Shown piece by piece: positions 12,667 to 23,062 of a stretch of 64,000 bases of DNA (position 1 is its first letter; every line of letters starts with the position of its first letter). Source of the DNA: Isoetes taiwanensis (Eukaryota; Streptophyta; Lycopodiopsida; Isoetales; Isoetaceae); NCBI GenBank assembly GCA_021234155.1, contig JAJEKV010000023.1:2720557-2784556 (forward strand), in the 5' to 3' direction. Position numbers and translations under genes: made by a program. The notes under the pieces were generated by a model. The model did no database searches, was not told where the DNA came from, and was given only the letters and a program-made list of their open reading frames with translations.

Positions 12667-13404
12667 ACTCCTTCATGGCACGCTTCTACCACTAACTTAG
12701 CTTCTTCTTTATCAACACACCTCAAAATGATACCCTCTTTGTCATATCTGCATAACACATTATCTATTAGCTTGAACTTATTGCATTTCTCCTTGAACCT
12801 TCTTTTTTGATTGGAGTTGAGTTCTTCTGGCATCTCATTTGATTCCAAATATCTTCTTATATTTGCTTGCCAATCTGCCTCCTGCACAAGGTTTACATTA
12901 GCATCTACATCATCTTGAACCTCATGAGTCAAACCTTCTTCATCTTCCTGCTCAAACAAAATATTAGTCAAATATGTACTAGGATCATTTACCAAATTAA
13001 TCACTTTAACAACAATATCATATTCTTGAATCTTACAAGCCCATCTGCATATCTTGGCCTTAGGCTGTTTCTTTGAGAACAACAAAGACAAAGGGTTTTG
13101 CTTCATGTACACTTGAGTATGACTGTTTTGGATAAGATGTCCTTGTCTATCAATCAAAAATATAAGAGCTGCTGCACTTTTCTCAAGCCTTGGGTACCTC
13201 ATTTCAAAGATTAGACCAAATCTTGCTAGCAAAAGTTACCACCCCTTCTTCTTGCAATAAAACTAACCCTACAAATCTTTTTGTTATACTGATATAAGCT
13301 TCAAAAGGTTTAGTTGCATCAGGAGGTTTTAAAAGTGCAGAATTGGAGATGGCTTGTATAATACTATCAAAGGCAAGTTGGCAAGTCCGGGTCCATTCTA
13401 CCAT
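12612..13404 (-). pseudogene. Degenerate Ty3-type RNase H and linker
   Basis: Two frames (13,204-13,404 and 12,612-13,232) follow the RT. They read W-TCQLAFDSIIQAI, then AYISITKRFVGLVLLQEEG where an active Ty3 RNase H would have a TDAS-like box, then RYPRLEKSAAAL and VYMKQNPLSLL where TDHKPL is usual. Two of the expected catalytic acids are therefore replaced, while the overall pattern and the downstream RWACKIQEYDI box remain. It may act only as a structural connection. An integrase zinc module follows. One frame change lies near 13,210. Confidence 0.7.
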
Positions 13405-13463
13405 GATTAACTTACTCTCATGCTTGGTATATTTGCCTACCTTGGTGAGATCAGATATAGGAG

Positions 13464-14927
13464 CTACAAGATAGAGAAGTGAGGAACATACATTCTTAAA
13501 AAGCTTACCATACCTAAGAAACTTTTTACTTCCCTAACAGTTTTGGGTGATGCAAGCTTTTTTAATGCTTCCACTTTGCTCTCAGCCACTTGAATCCCTT
13601 TAGAGGAAATCTCATGCCCTAACAATCCTCCCTTGGAGCATAGAAATACGCACTTCTTAGGATTTAAACTCACTCCTCCCTTCCTGCACATGCCACATAT
13701 CTTAGTTAGATAATTGAAATGATCTCTCAAGGCTGATCCCAAACAGAGATCATCAAGAAAAACTCTAAAAGCAGTAGGAGGCATATCCTTGAATATAGTA
13801 TCCATTGTTCTTTGAAAAGTTGCTGGAGCATTCATCAAACCAAAAGGCATTCTCTTCATGGCAAAAGTTCCCCATGGAGTGATGAAAGCTGTTTTTGGTT
13901 GATCTTCTAACTTAACAGAAATTTGGTTGAATCCTGAGAAGCCATCCAAAAAAGAGTATGTCTCCTTCCCTGCAACAGCATGTAAAACCTCTTCCAAAAA
14001 AGGCAGAGGGTAGCAGTCCTTAACAGTGGCCTTGTTCAAATCTCTATAATCAATACAAATTCTGATAGTTTTGTTCTTTTTTTCAACAGGCACAATGCAT
14101 GATAACCATTCTGGATTTGAAATTTCAGTGATCACACCTGCATCTTTCATTTTGAATAACTCCTCTCTAATTAAGTCTAGCAAGGCCACATTAATCCTTC
14201 TTAGTTTTTGCATCACATGGCTGACACCTTCCTTGATCTTTATTTCAAATTCACAAATGTTTTTATCAACACCAATCAGCTCATTATAATCCCATGCAAA
14301 AACATCTTTCCATTCTTTGAAGAAATCTATTACCATGCATTCATTCTTTTCCTCAAACATATCACCAACATAAAGAGTTCTTTCTTGACCATTCTTTTCT
14401 ATCTTGATTTCTCTAACCTGTTTTTCACTACTAGCATTGATTACCAATATAGGATGTAGCTGTTTGAGTTCTTCTTCCTCCAATTCTTCCTCCTTGATAG
14501 CACCTTCTGCCAAATGTTCGAGCAAAACACTCTTACACAAGGTATCAACCTCTTCATTGAACTTTCTTGTGACATGAAGTAACTCCCAGGATGCAAATGT
14601 TGATAGTTCCTCTAGTGCTTGATCCCTAAGCATAATCATCTCTTCATTTTTGGTTTGATATTCTCCCAAGATCTGCCTGCATACAAGTTGAGAGTCTCCA
14701 AATACAATGATGTCAGTAACACCTAAATGCTTAGCCTCTTGTAGTCCTGCTATCAAAGCTTTATATTCAGCCATGTTAGAAGTAGCATTTTGATGAATTC
14801 TGCCAACTTTTGCCATTAGTTTGCTTGACCTATCCTTAAGAATGGCAGCAGAAGAAGCTATACTCAATTTCTTAGAGACACCACCATCAAACCATAAATA
14901 AGCAAAGTTTATTTCCTTATTGTACAT
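13464..14927 (-). CDS. aRNase H - reverse transcriptase polyprotein
   Basis: One open frame of 487 residues. Residues about 8-135 form an RNase H of plant/archaeal type with all four acidic residues in the right order: Asp14 in LWFDGG, Glu54 in NMAEYKALIAG, Asp78 in VFGDSQLV and Asp128 in NEEVDTL. A linker leads to a Ty3/gypsy reverse transcriptase (about 205-480): RICIDYRDLNKAT, SFLDGFSGFNQI (Asp328), MPFGLMNAPATFQR and the palm box FLDD at 390-393. The frame starts with ATG at 14,927 and overlaps the protease frame by 11 nt in another register. An RNase H ahead of the RT is unusual. In Tat-type plant elements the extra RNase H follows the RT. Confidence 0.9.
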   Translation of the reverse strand: MYNKEINFAYLWFDGGVSKKLSIASSAAILKDRSSKLMAKVGRIHQNATSNMAEYKALIAGLQEAKHLGVTDIIVFGDSQLVCRQILGEYQTKNEEMIMLRDQALEELSTFASWELLHVTRKFNEEVDTLCKSVLLEHLAEGAIKEEELEEEELKQLHPILVINASSEKQVREIKIEKNGQERTLYVGDMFEEKNECMVIDFFKEWKDVFAWDYNELIGVDKNICEFEIKIKEGVSHVMQKLRRINVALLDLIREELFKMKDAGVITEISNPEWLSCIVPVEKKNKTIRICIDYRDLNKATVKDCYPLPFLEEVLHAVAGKETYSFLDGFSGFNQISVKLEDQPKTAFITPWGTFAMKRMPFGLMNAPATFQRTMDTIFKDMPPTAFRVFLDDLCLGSALRDHFNYLTKICGMCRKGGVSLNPKKCVFLCSKGGLLGHEISSKGIQVAESKVEALKKLASPKTVREVKSFLGMVSFLRMYVPHFSIL

Positions 14928-15679
14928 TGCATACCTTAATTGGATTTGTGTCTACCTCCATATTGGTCATGGTAACTTCATATACCCCAGGTTGATTGGA
15001 TATCAACACATCCTCTTCAATGAAGTTAAAAGAATCAAACTCCCCAAGCTTGTTGTAGATAACAACTGTTTTCCTTCCATCAGTTATGGTACATTCCCCT
15101 TTTGACCAAACAGTGTCTGCATCTATCAAGTTGACACCATCTCCTTCCTAGAAGTAAATCATAAATGTCTGCCTTTTCATCCATTCCTTCAAATGCAACC
15201 ACAACAAAATTAGCAGCCACAACAATTCCTTCAATATCTATTGGTACTTTACTTACAATTCCTATGGGATTAATTCTTGAGTTAGAGAAAGATTTCAGTA
15301 CCATAGGAGCTTTCTTTCTACCTCTAAGCCACATTGTTTCATCACATGATGTGGCATAACATTTAGAGGTGATCCCCATCCAACAATACCTTAGACAAAG
15401 CTCTTTTCCCAATGTTGGCTGCACGTGAAAGCACCGGGGATCATGTTCATCTTGTACTAGCATTTGCTCCTCAATGTGATTTGTAAATGCAATTTGCTCC
15501 TCTTGTGTGAGACAAACCTGTTCATCTTGAGTCAAGTTAAGCATCTTCTTTCTATAAGTAGGTGCAATCCTTAACAATGTGAGCAAATCTACACTAACTT
15601 TTGAATTTCTCATAAGTATTTCAAAATCATCACCATCCTTATCTTTTTTAGGAATTTCCGACAAGGCCGGGGGGTACAA
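14917..15679 (-). pseudogene. Protease-like region of Ty3 element
   Basis: Two frames (15,080-15,679 and 14,917-15,129) with a frame change near 15,120-15,150. The first contains VPIDIEGIVVAANFVVVAF and DIYDLLLGRRW, the typical distal part of a retropepsin (the LLGR box). The second continues with GECTITDGRKT. The catalytic D-T/S-G triad is not clearly visible upstream, so activity cannot be claimed. Its stop overlaps the start of the RNase H-RT frame by 11 nt. Its role would be to cut the Gag-Pol precursor. Confidence 0.6.
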
Positions 15680-15983
15680 GTCGCTTACCCATCTTGTGCA
15701 GGTTGCTTGTTTTCACTTAGTTTACCTTTAGCAAAGCACTAGCTTCTATTTCTTCTTGAGATATCCCCTTGTCTTTCATTCCCCTCAGATGCATAGCCAT
15801 TATTTCTTCCCTCGCTCTTCAAATTCTGCATAAATCTGATAGGATAGCTAGTTTCGCACAAGTATTTGACAAAGAGCTTGAGGGTTCAAATAGCTTTTGG
15901 CTTTCTCTTGTCTTGCAAAATACTCTTTTACACTACATCTATCTTCATAATGTCCTCAGTAGCTTTGCAAAAGGCACAAACAG

Positions 15984-16025
15984 ACACTCTTTTCCATAAT
16001 GGCCTCTCTTGTTGCACTTAAGGCA
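15984..16025 (-). other. Gag CCHC zinc knuckle
   Basis: The minus strand encodes CLKCNKRGHYGKEC, a perfect C-x2-C-x4-H-x4-C knuckle, which binds the element RNA in the nucleocapsid part of Gag. It lies downstream of the capsid-like frame and upstream of the protease region, as expected. Flanking frames are broken. Confidence 0.85.
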
Positions 16026-16230
16026 TATCCCACGTACCAACAAACATCGAAGAATGAGTTTCTCTCATACAATGTGCACAAGGGGATAATTTTTTTCTTT
16101 TCAGGTCTAGATGCTTTCAATTCTTGAAGTTGCTTGGTGACCTCGAGTAAAGCCTCTCAACAACTTTATCAATCTCTGCCTTTGGTAGTAGCAGCAATCT
16201 TGTCGATTCTTCACCGCTTTGGGTTTCTTC

Positions 16231-16812
16231 TTATCTTTTTGTACAGCAATCATATACTGGTATAGCATCAGCACCCATATATTCTTGTTCAAAATCTGGG
16301 AGGAAAGGATCACTAGTGATGTGAATATCATCTGGTAAATAGGAAAGCACATCAGCAATCTCAATGGCCTTGTTAAAAGCTTTGTGGATGGTTGCAAATC
16401 CCTCCTGCTTGTAAATCTTTAGCATCTTCCTGTGTACTCTTGGTCTACCAGTCAAACCCCTTATGAAAGATGCAACAAGGTGTAAGGTATGGTTAGGTAC
16501 TTGATTAGTTTGGCATTTTGTTAAGTACACATGAAATCTTTCCACATATTGGTGAACAGTCTCACCATTTCTAATATGAAAGGTTTGTAATTCAAAAATG
16601 AGATCTTGAGGGTCATAAACCTTACCAAATCTAGATAAGAACCTTTTGACAATTTCATCCCATGTGTTGATACCATCACTTATCACATATTCCAACCAAG
16701 CCCTTACTTCATCATTTTTTGAAGCACTTCTTGAATTCAGCAAACTTAGTCCCTTTCTTGTGTCCATATTCTTGATAATATTCATCAAAGATCTTAAGAA
16801 AGTTGTTAGCAC
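16231..16812 (-). pseudogene. Retrotransposon Gag (capsid-like)
   Basis: A 193-codon frame with the common plant Gag pattern: RAWLEYVISDGINTWDEIV, then RFLSRFGKVYDPQDLIFELQ, HIRNGETVHQYVERFHVYL and HLVASFIRGLTGRPR. This domain assembles the cytoplasmic particle. The start is not ATG in this frame. An adjoining frame (about 16,770-16,870) encodes a plausible N-terminal stretch ending in FAEFKKCF, so one frameshift separates the N-terminus from the main domain. Confidence 0.8.
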
Positions 16813-17022
16813 TCATGCTAGAATCAAATGTAGGAACAGGAATGGGGACATTGAGTTCAAAGTATTGAGCAGTGCATACTAGCATTGAGATTTCTTCGAC
16901 TTATTCAGGTGTACAGACACACCTTGAGGGGTAGCTTGTGTTTTACAGATTGTCTTGCACCTCAAATGATGGATGTTTCAAATTTTTCGCCTAGGAGCCA
17001 TAGTTCCCAAGAACCAGTTGGA

Positions 17023-17042
17023 TCTCGGTAGGAGCCTCCAAG
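17023..17042 (-). promoter_or_regulatory. Candidate primer-binding site
   Basis: Three bases inside the 5' LTR the minus strand reads TGGAGGCTCCTACCGAGAT. The TGG start and position are right for a tRNA 3' end. The complement resembles the end of plant tRNA-Gln (ATCTCGGT...CCTCCA), with one extra base and one mismatch. Identity of the primer tRNA is therefore tentative. Confidence 0.5.
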
Positions 17043-17043
17043 A

Positions 17044-19455
17044 TGTTGAGGGTAATCCCGGCAAAACCCTCAACTAAAATGGTTTAGGACCTCCGTGTTG
17101 CTTCAGGGCAACCACTCAACCTAAATTTTGCAAAAACTTCTCACCACAAGCCCTGTTAGTACAACTTTTCCCATTTCAAGAAAAAACCCAGTACTCTCTT
17201 TTCAATACCAAGTGCAAATAATCGGAGGTTTTATCTTGAAGAATGTATGAATGTGATCCCAACAAATAGTATTAAAATGTGCAAGACCTTTTTGAAGTCG
17301 ACTATTCTAGATACTTGAAAATTATATGCCCCGACCTAGTCAAAAAATCGGTCAATACCCTCGGCCAGAGCGTAATTTCTCGAGATGTTTTGTGAAATAT
17401 TCTTTTTGATCTGGGACAACTGTGACTAATCAAATTGCTATTGTAGATGACGTGCAACACCTCTTTTGGATTTATTTAGAATGCTGGATGAACAGGGAGT
17501 AATTTGCCACTGACAGACTGTGTTTTTTGATGACAGAGATATTTATCTAGATGTTTTTGCTTTTCCTGAGACAAAATAAAAGAGAATTACTGGGATCTTG
17601 ATAACAATAGATGGACTGGACTTTTTGTTTAAGGAGTTTGTAACGAAAAGATAGGTTTTGACTCTTATCAGATAACTAGAACTTAGTTTTGACTAATGTT
17701 TATATTTTTCTGTTTTCTTTGGATGCAGGACGACTATTCCTATGAAGTCTAAGCAGGATCTTACTAATATCCAATGGGATTAAAAACTAGAACAATTTTT
17801 AGCAGATATGCATAAATTTCCTTGAAAAGAAAGTTGAGAAAAGAGAATTATACCAAAGTCGGATTTTCATTCACTTGACAATCATAACAGGAGTCTCACA
17901 TAACTTCAAATAGCTCACAATTCATGAGCCAATAATACTTCCGGGATCGGACAGAATATTTGATCAGCTTTACTGCTCAATCGAGTAAATTGATGCAGCA
18001 AGGAAGGTCAAATCCACAAGCAGAAGATCGCACTGACATGTATTTCGTGTCAACAATCTCCCAAATGCGCAAAAGCCCTTGAAATTTCCTGAATTGATTT
18101 GCCCCCTTTTGAAAATGCTCTGTTCTGTTTCAATTCTTGCAAAATCCAACAGATTACTCGCCGCTTAGCACGTGCTTAGGGTTCTTGAGGTCACTCAGGT
18201 TAAATCGGGAGGATATAGTCATGATTAGGTAGTTTCCAGCTGCTAAAAATCCGTTTCTTGGCCTGCAAATTTTAGGGTTCTTGATTTTTCTTGCGAAGAA
18301 ATATCCCACAGGCAGGAATGAAAAAGTGGACCAAGGTATAAATATAGATCCATTTCCCTGTTTATTGATTACGTGGTCTCCTCCCACGCCAAGCTCGGCT
18401 CGTGTTTCGACTTGGCATGCCAGGGGGGGCGCCACTTGGCAGAGGATGAGAGGGTAGATAGATGGGGGGTAGATGTAGGTAGGTTTTACCATTTTTTTTA
18501 ATGAGGCACGTTTCCCAAGGAAGCCATTTAGAAGGTCAATATAAACTCTTTTTTCAAAAATGTTTGTGCCAGGTGGCATGATTTCATGAGGGCTACCAGG
18601 TGGTATCATCAAATTTTTGAATGGAATACTTTGATTTTTTGGTGGAAAAATAAATGAAGTGACTAGGCATGGGACTTGGTGAGGTGGCAAAAATGATGAT
18701 GATGTGGTACTTAAGGGTTGGTAACCATCTTTTCCCCTAGTCAAAATGATTTTTTTTGGTGAGGTGGCATGAAGTATGGATGATGTGGATGACACGTGTG
18801 ATGTGAGTGGTGAAGTGGAATTATGAATGATGAAGTGGATGTTTATAACTTTTGCAATTTTTTTACATGGAATGACCTTTTGCATAGTTGGACAAATCTT
18901 GCTTTTTTTTTGTCCTTCCTTCTTTTGTAAGACCTAGTAGATATTTAGAACCTAGGTATTCTTGAAATGAATTCATGGGGCTCCCTAGTGCTTAACTTTG
19001 GTGAGTAGGTGGATGGAGCATGGAGTGTGTGTTTCATTTGACTAGGGAAAAAAAAGTTACCAACACCATAGTATGTAATGAGAGGAGATGGAGATGTGGA
19101 AAAAAAAGGCTAGACATGGAATGGAGAAGATGATTCAAGACATAGAATGGAAGAGAATGGCTAGGCAATTCTTCAAGAACCTTAAGAATATCAAACTTCA
19201 ATGCTCAAATGGTGAACAAGATATCATACCAAGTTGTGATCTTGCAATCTTCAATGGGGTATCGAATTTTAGTTAGCCAAAATACTCCTTTTATGTTTCC
19301 CAAGTGAATGTCCTTCTTTGGTTCTTCAAGTCCTTGTGTCCTTTGTAGCTTTTCAAATGGTCTTCAAGTTGCAACTTCAAATACTCCTTGTGTGCTTATT
19401 GAACCATGTATTTGGAAATGCCAATGGCTCTTCTATGCTGCCATGAGTGGCAGCA
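17044..19455 (-). repeat. 5' LTR of the Ty3/gypsy element
   Basis: 2,412 bp, homologous over its whole length to 8,310-10,758. On the coding strand a TATA-like CTATATTTATACC lies near 18,335-18,350, a reasonable core promoter. A 243-codon minus-strand frame inside the LTR (18,154-18,885) is interrupted in the other LTR and has no known domain, so I do not call it a gene. Confidence 0.93.
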
Positions 19456-19460
19456 ATTCT

Positions 19461-20910
19461 CTGATCTTGTTTTATGACCAAATAGTTGTTTATATGCGGT
19501 TATTTAGAAGCCACCAAAACCAAGTTATTTTCTATGCGCTATACTAAATCTATAGAGAAGCATTCAGCTATGCAAAGACCGTAGGTGTTGAACACCTCCA
19601 ACTGAACTAAGTATTTTAGCAAATCCTATTTTAGAATATATCTGTCTATTTCTTTCATATAGAATCCAGATTTATTAGGCCAAACAAACTAGAATAGTTC
19701 AGAAACCATTTGTAGTGTTGTTTAGTGGATATCTAGTTCAGAAAATATAGTTCAAGAAAAAGTCCCTTTGTCTGTAGATACTCTACAAAATGTAGCCATC
19801 CATTCAGTTCAAAAACCAATTGTATGTGGATGTAACCACTATGTTTTGTGCTATGCCATTGATTCAAATTAGGCTTTTTGAGGTAGGCGAATGTCAAAAT
19901 TTGAAGCTTCTAGTGGTGCCATATCTAGCAAATTTTGGAAGGTTTCTATGATTTTGGCATGGCCTATGCTTCCATCATATGTTTCTTAAAAATACTGGGG
20001 ACCATTTTGCATCTTTCCCGGTGGCTTAGACAAAAAGTTAAACACAATCGAAGAAGAATACTTTCATCCAAATAATCCATAGCTCAACACCAACTAGAAT
20101 TCTAGTCTATTCTTTGCTCTTAGTGCACCAAATCTAACGTCGTTGTTAGATGCCATCTATTCTATCGATGAAGAACACGAAATTGGGAATCCAAGAGTGA
20201 GTTTTTCCATTGATTAGATGTATTTTTATACAATGATAAAAATTAATGCTTGAACTTTTTGTCCATCAAGAATTGTTTTCTAAGTCTGTAATTATCTTTC
20301 AACTCTCTAGATCGTCTCAAAACTTTGGGTTCCAGATTGCTTTATAAAATCAAAGAGGCAACATGCTTCTGAACTGAATTGAAAAGATGTAGTGAGGATA
20401 CGTCAAAAAGCACAATTTCATTATATTGGATTTTTTTTTTAGTAATTTGGAATTTTCTTATTATAGACCTTTTGCAGGGGTCGTATACACGTGTGCAGTA
20501 CCCCTGTATCATACATATGTTGTGTAACACTACATGAATATTTTGAAAACTTATTAACACGGTATCATACACCAACTTCCAAACATAGTTATGTATATAT
20601 AGAAGACCTTATGAAGTACATCCATATGGTATCATACACTACACATGCTGAGATATCATACAAGAAAAATTCCTAGGATGGATCCTATGAGACAAACAAG
20701 TTGGCCGGAAGTGAAATGGTGTTCTCATTGAGCTCTTTGAAAATCTTTGAGTGCATATTGACACCCCCACTAGGGAGTAAAAAATTGAGAATCTTGAAAA
20801 TTAAGCATGCTCCGAAAGTAGACAATTATTGAGAGCAAGATGAATTATAGAATGCCAGAAAAGAGGATGATTTTTTGCTAATTGGTATAAGCAAAGGTAA
20901 GAACAACTCC
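19461..20910. other. No recognisable gene
   Basis: AT-rich sequence right of the Ty3 element. The word GTATCATACA recurs four times between 20,505 and 20,660 without forming a clear array. No coding motifs were recognised. Confidence 0.45.
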
Positions 20911-20983
20911 CGACCGCTTCTCATTGGGATAAAAAACCGCGCCCTTTCGGGTTTTCGAGGAAAACCCTAATGAGAAACGGTCG
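20911..20983. repeat. Conserved hairpin, locus 1
   Basis: Outer arms CGACCG...CGGTCG and TTCTCATT...AATGAGAA (14 of 15 pairs) enclose the conserved core GGGATAAAAAACC-GCGCCCTTTCGGGTTTTCGAGG-AAAACCC. The core itself can pair AAAACC with GGTTTT and GGG with CCC. It is one of six related hairpins in this window, all in the same orientation. Confidence 0.85.
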
Positions 20984-21569
20984 CCAATGCTCTAGAAGAA
21001 TGCTGCTAGCATATGTCTGCCGAGAAAGGAGTTGAAATACAATGTGATGGCGTTGACAACTGAGCAAGCTGCAAGAAAGAACCTGCAATGGAAAGAATGC
21101 AAAGGAGAACGACCCATTAGAAAGTTAGCAGCTTCAAGTCTAGGCAAATGCCAAAGTGCAAATATCAAAAATATAATAGCACTCGAAAGCTCCGGGGCCA
21201 CGTCGAGGAAGAAACAACAGTCGACCAATCGGGAACCGTGCACAAAAAAAAACATCGCTGAATGATAAAAACTGTCTTGGAGGCTACGGCACCACGTCGA
21301 GAAAAAAGAAACTATGGAGGAAAACTAAAGGCCACAGAGCCACTTGGGCAAAAGTATGCTGGTGGGGTACAAAAGCAGGCATCCAGACACATGCTAACAT
21401 CACTCATATAGCACCTCGTATGGCAACTTGTTTAGGGTGTTACTGGTACTAACACATGGCAATTAGGTAATTCCTCATTTTAAAAGCAACAAAAACATGC
21501 TCTTAGAGTACACGCAGCTAGTTATGTGGTGCATGAAGCTATTCTTGCTAAGAAGACCATGGAAGGTCT
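20984..21569. other. No recognisable gene
   Basis: Flank of the hairpin. The word CCACGTCGAG recurs (about 21,200 and 21,292). No coding motifs were recognised. It may belong to the hairpin-bearing repeat family. Confidence 0.4.
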
Positions 21570-21850
21570 CTTGTTGAGGTGTGTTGCTGGTCACTAGAGT
21601 CATGATTTGTTGTACCAAGCACATGATTGTCAGGGGCATTTTGCAGCTAGAACAACAGTTAGGAAGATCCTTCATTGGAGGTATTATTGGCCAACTCTTT
21701 ACAAGGATACTAGAGACTAAAAGGAGGAATTGTTGCCTAATCCCAAAAATCGCAAGGATCTCAGGCCTTATTTTGAAAGAGAAGTGCTATTCTAAGGAAT
21801 TCAGTTTGGGCATGGCTCCAATTACAGGGAATTTGTGGAGAATTTTTGGG
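21570..21850 (+). pseudogene. Ty3/gypsy integrase zinc-module remnant
   Basis: The plus strand encodes AHDCQGHFAARTTVRKILHW followed by RYYWPTLYKD, the HHCC module of a Ty3/gypsy integrase, at about 21,620-21,712. Stops follow, and the remaining 130 bp run straight into an LTR at 21,851. It is a deeply deleted element of which only the integrase start and 3' LTR survive. Confidence 0.75.
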
Positions 21851-22357
21851 TGATAGCAGGTTGTGTTTATGTAAAAACAGAGAGTAACAATTCAATAAAT
21901 CTATTCTATATCAATGGATGTATTTCAGCAATACGAATCCAAAGAGCTATAGTGCAGCAATACGAATCCAAAGAGCCATAGTGCAGGTCAAACAGAGCTC
22001 TCGAACTCAAGATATCAACTTTTAAAGTTTGTATAGTTACCGAGCTGTCTATTTCGTCACAGTTATTTTGTGCTAGTTTGGTTTGTACCAGTTATTTGGG
22101 TCTTTATGAGGTTAAGTTTCTTTTATAAACAGCCATGTAAATGTGTCATTTGGGGACATGTCCCAAGGACCATGCCAATATAGTTTGTTGTCGGTTCTCC
22201 GCCACGGAGTGGCACATTTTCCTATTGTGGTCGCCACTGTTGGGGTGGTATAGAAAACCATATACATGGTCGGATATGGGAGGTATATATGCATGTATGT
22301 ACACACATGCATGCGTGGAGGAGATATGCACGTATGCATTTTGTACATGGGTGATCA
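21851..22357 (+). repeat. LTR (TGAT...ATCA), copy 1
   Basis: 507 bp starting TGATAGCAGG and ending GGGTGATCA, next to the integrase remnant. A second copy lies at 29,659-31,828, where it is split by an insertion. Extra internal repeats (AGCAATACGAATCCAAAGAG twice, about 21,929-21,980) are absent from copy 2. It is probably the 3' LTR of the deleted Ty3 element. Confidence 0.75.
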
Positions 22358-22530
22358 GAATGTAATAGAATAGAATAGATTTTTAGCATCCACGGAGACC
22401 GACTGGCCTATGGGACCTAAACAAAAAAGAGAGCAGCAAACGCATTACTGACAGGATTAAAAAACCCCCCGCCCGAAGGGTTTTCGAGGGAAAAACCTTA
22501 GCAGTAATAAGTCTGCTGGCATGCTGTACA
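22358..22530 (-). mobile_element. LINE-A 3'-end fragment
   Basis: A (TAGAA)n-type tail (22,361-22,378), then GGGACCTAAAC and the conserved hairpin (ATTACTG...CAGTAAT, 22,444-22,508). This is the same order as the 3' ends of LINE-A copies at 41.6 and 47.5 kb. No coding part remains. It abuts the end of the LTR. Confidence 0.7.
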
Positions 22531-22779
22531 ATTGTGTAGGACAGTTCAATGCCGTCCCGGAAGACACAACTGAGTCCGTTAAAGATAGATATAGACAGTG
22601 TACGAGAGAGATTATCTTCATCTAGCTATGGAGATTATGGGTCTTTATGTTGTGCAGTGCATAAATCTAGTAGATTGAAGCTTGGATTTTTGGTTTTTCA
22701 TCCTTCTTGCAAGGTTGGAGTTTAGGCTCTAATATTAATCCTTATTATTATTCTTGTCCTATATAATAAAAAAATGTTG

Positions 22780-22964
22780 TCTGTCTGTAACTCCACCAAT
22801 ATGCCACATGGCCCAATCAATAGTCTCTATCTCTGTAATGCCACCCACGTGCCACGTGGCCCAGTCTGAATGGTAGATAGGCCACTCATATGCCACGTGA
22901 GCCAATCACTATCTCTGTAACTCCACCCATATGCCACGTGGCCCAGTCTGAATGGTAGATGGGC
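22780..22964 (+). repeat. G-box minisatellite
   Basis: About three imperfect copies of a 50-80 bp unit containing CTCTGTAACTCCACCC, ATATGCCACGTGGCCCAG and TCTGAATGGTAGATGGG. Each copy has a CACGTG or near-CACGTG palindrome (22,805, 22,852, 22,895, 22,935), and two CCAAT words occur. It sits directly upstream of a heat-shock element and TATA box. Confidence 0.75.
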
Positions 22965-23062
22965 TTCTGGAAGTTTCTTGAAAGTTTGGCTTTGAAGCTT
23001 CGCACATGTTCTAGATGCGCGCATCCAGAAGCCTCCGGATTATTCCTGTATCATATAAAAAG
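22965..23062 (+). promoter_or_regulatory. Heat-shock-type promoter
   Basis: TTCtgGAAgtTTCttGAA at 22,965-22,982 is four perfect inverted 5-bp heat-shock-factor units. TTCTAGA (23,010) and CCAGAAG (23,024) lie just downstream, then a TATA box TCATATAAAAAG at 23,051-23,062. A short frame MVLCYLIAG... (23,109-23,162) follows about 50 nt later and soon stops. The layout looks like the promoter and first codons of a heat-responsive gene carried in the Helitron. Confidence 0.65.

Larger units (their letters stand above)
8310..19455 (-). mobile_element. Complete Ty3/gypsy LTR retrotransposon
   Basis: About 11.15 kb bounded by 2.4-kb direct LTRs that start TGTTGAGG and end GGCAGCA, with an ATTCT target duplication. 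Coding is on the minus strand, so the 17,044-19,455 LTR is the 5' LTR. Order along the transcript: primer site, gag with a CCHC knuckle, protease-like region, RNase H of plant/archaeal type, reverse transcriptase, a degenerate Ty3-type RNase H, integrase. The LTRs are very similar with several small indels, so insertion was fairly recent. Frameshifts in protease, RNase H and integrase mean this copy is probably not autonomous, unless they are homopolymer base errors. Lineage is unclear. An extra RNase H resembles Tat-type elements, but its position differs. Confidence 0.93.

Noticed and set aside
18154-18885. 243-codon open frame inside the 5' LTR of the Ty3 element
   Set aside because: It is broken in the other LTR copy (9,466-10,059), has no domain, and lies in LTR sequence.
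20911-20983. Hairpin as a bacterial-type intrinsic terminator
   Set aside because: The context is plant nuclear DNA and the T run is internal to the fold, not after it; repeats and covariation point to a transposon structure.
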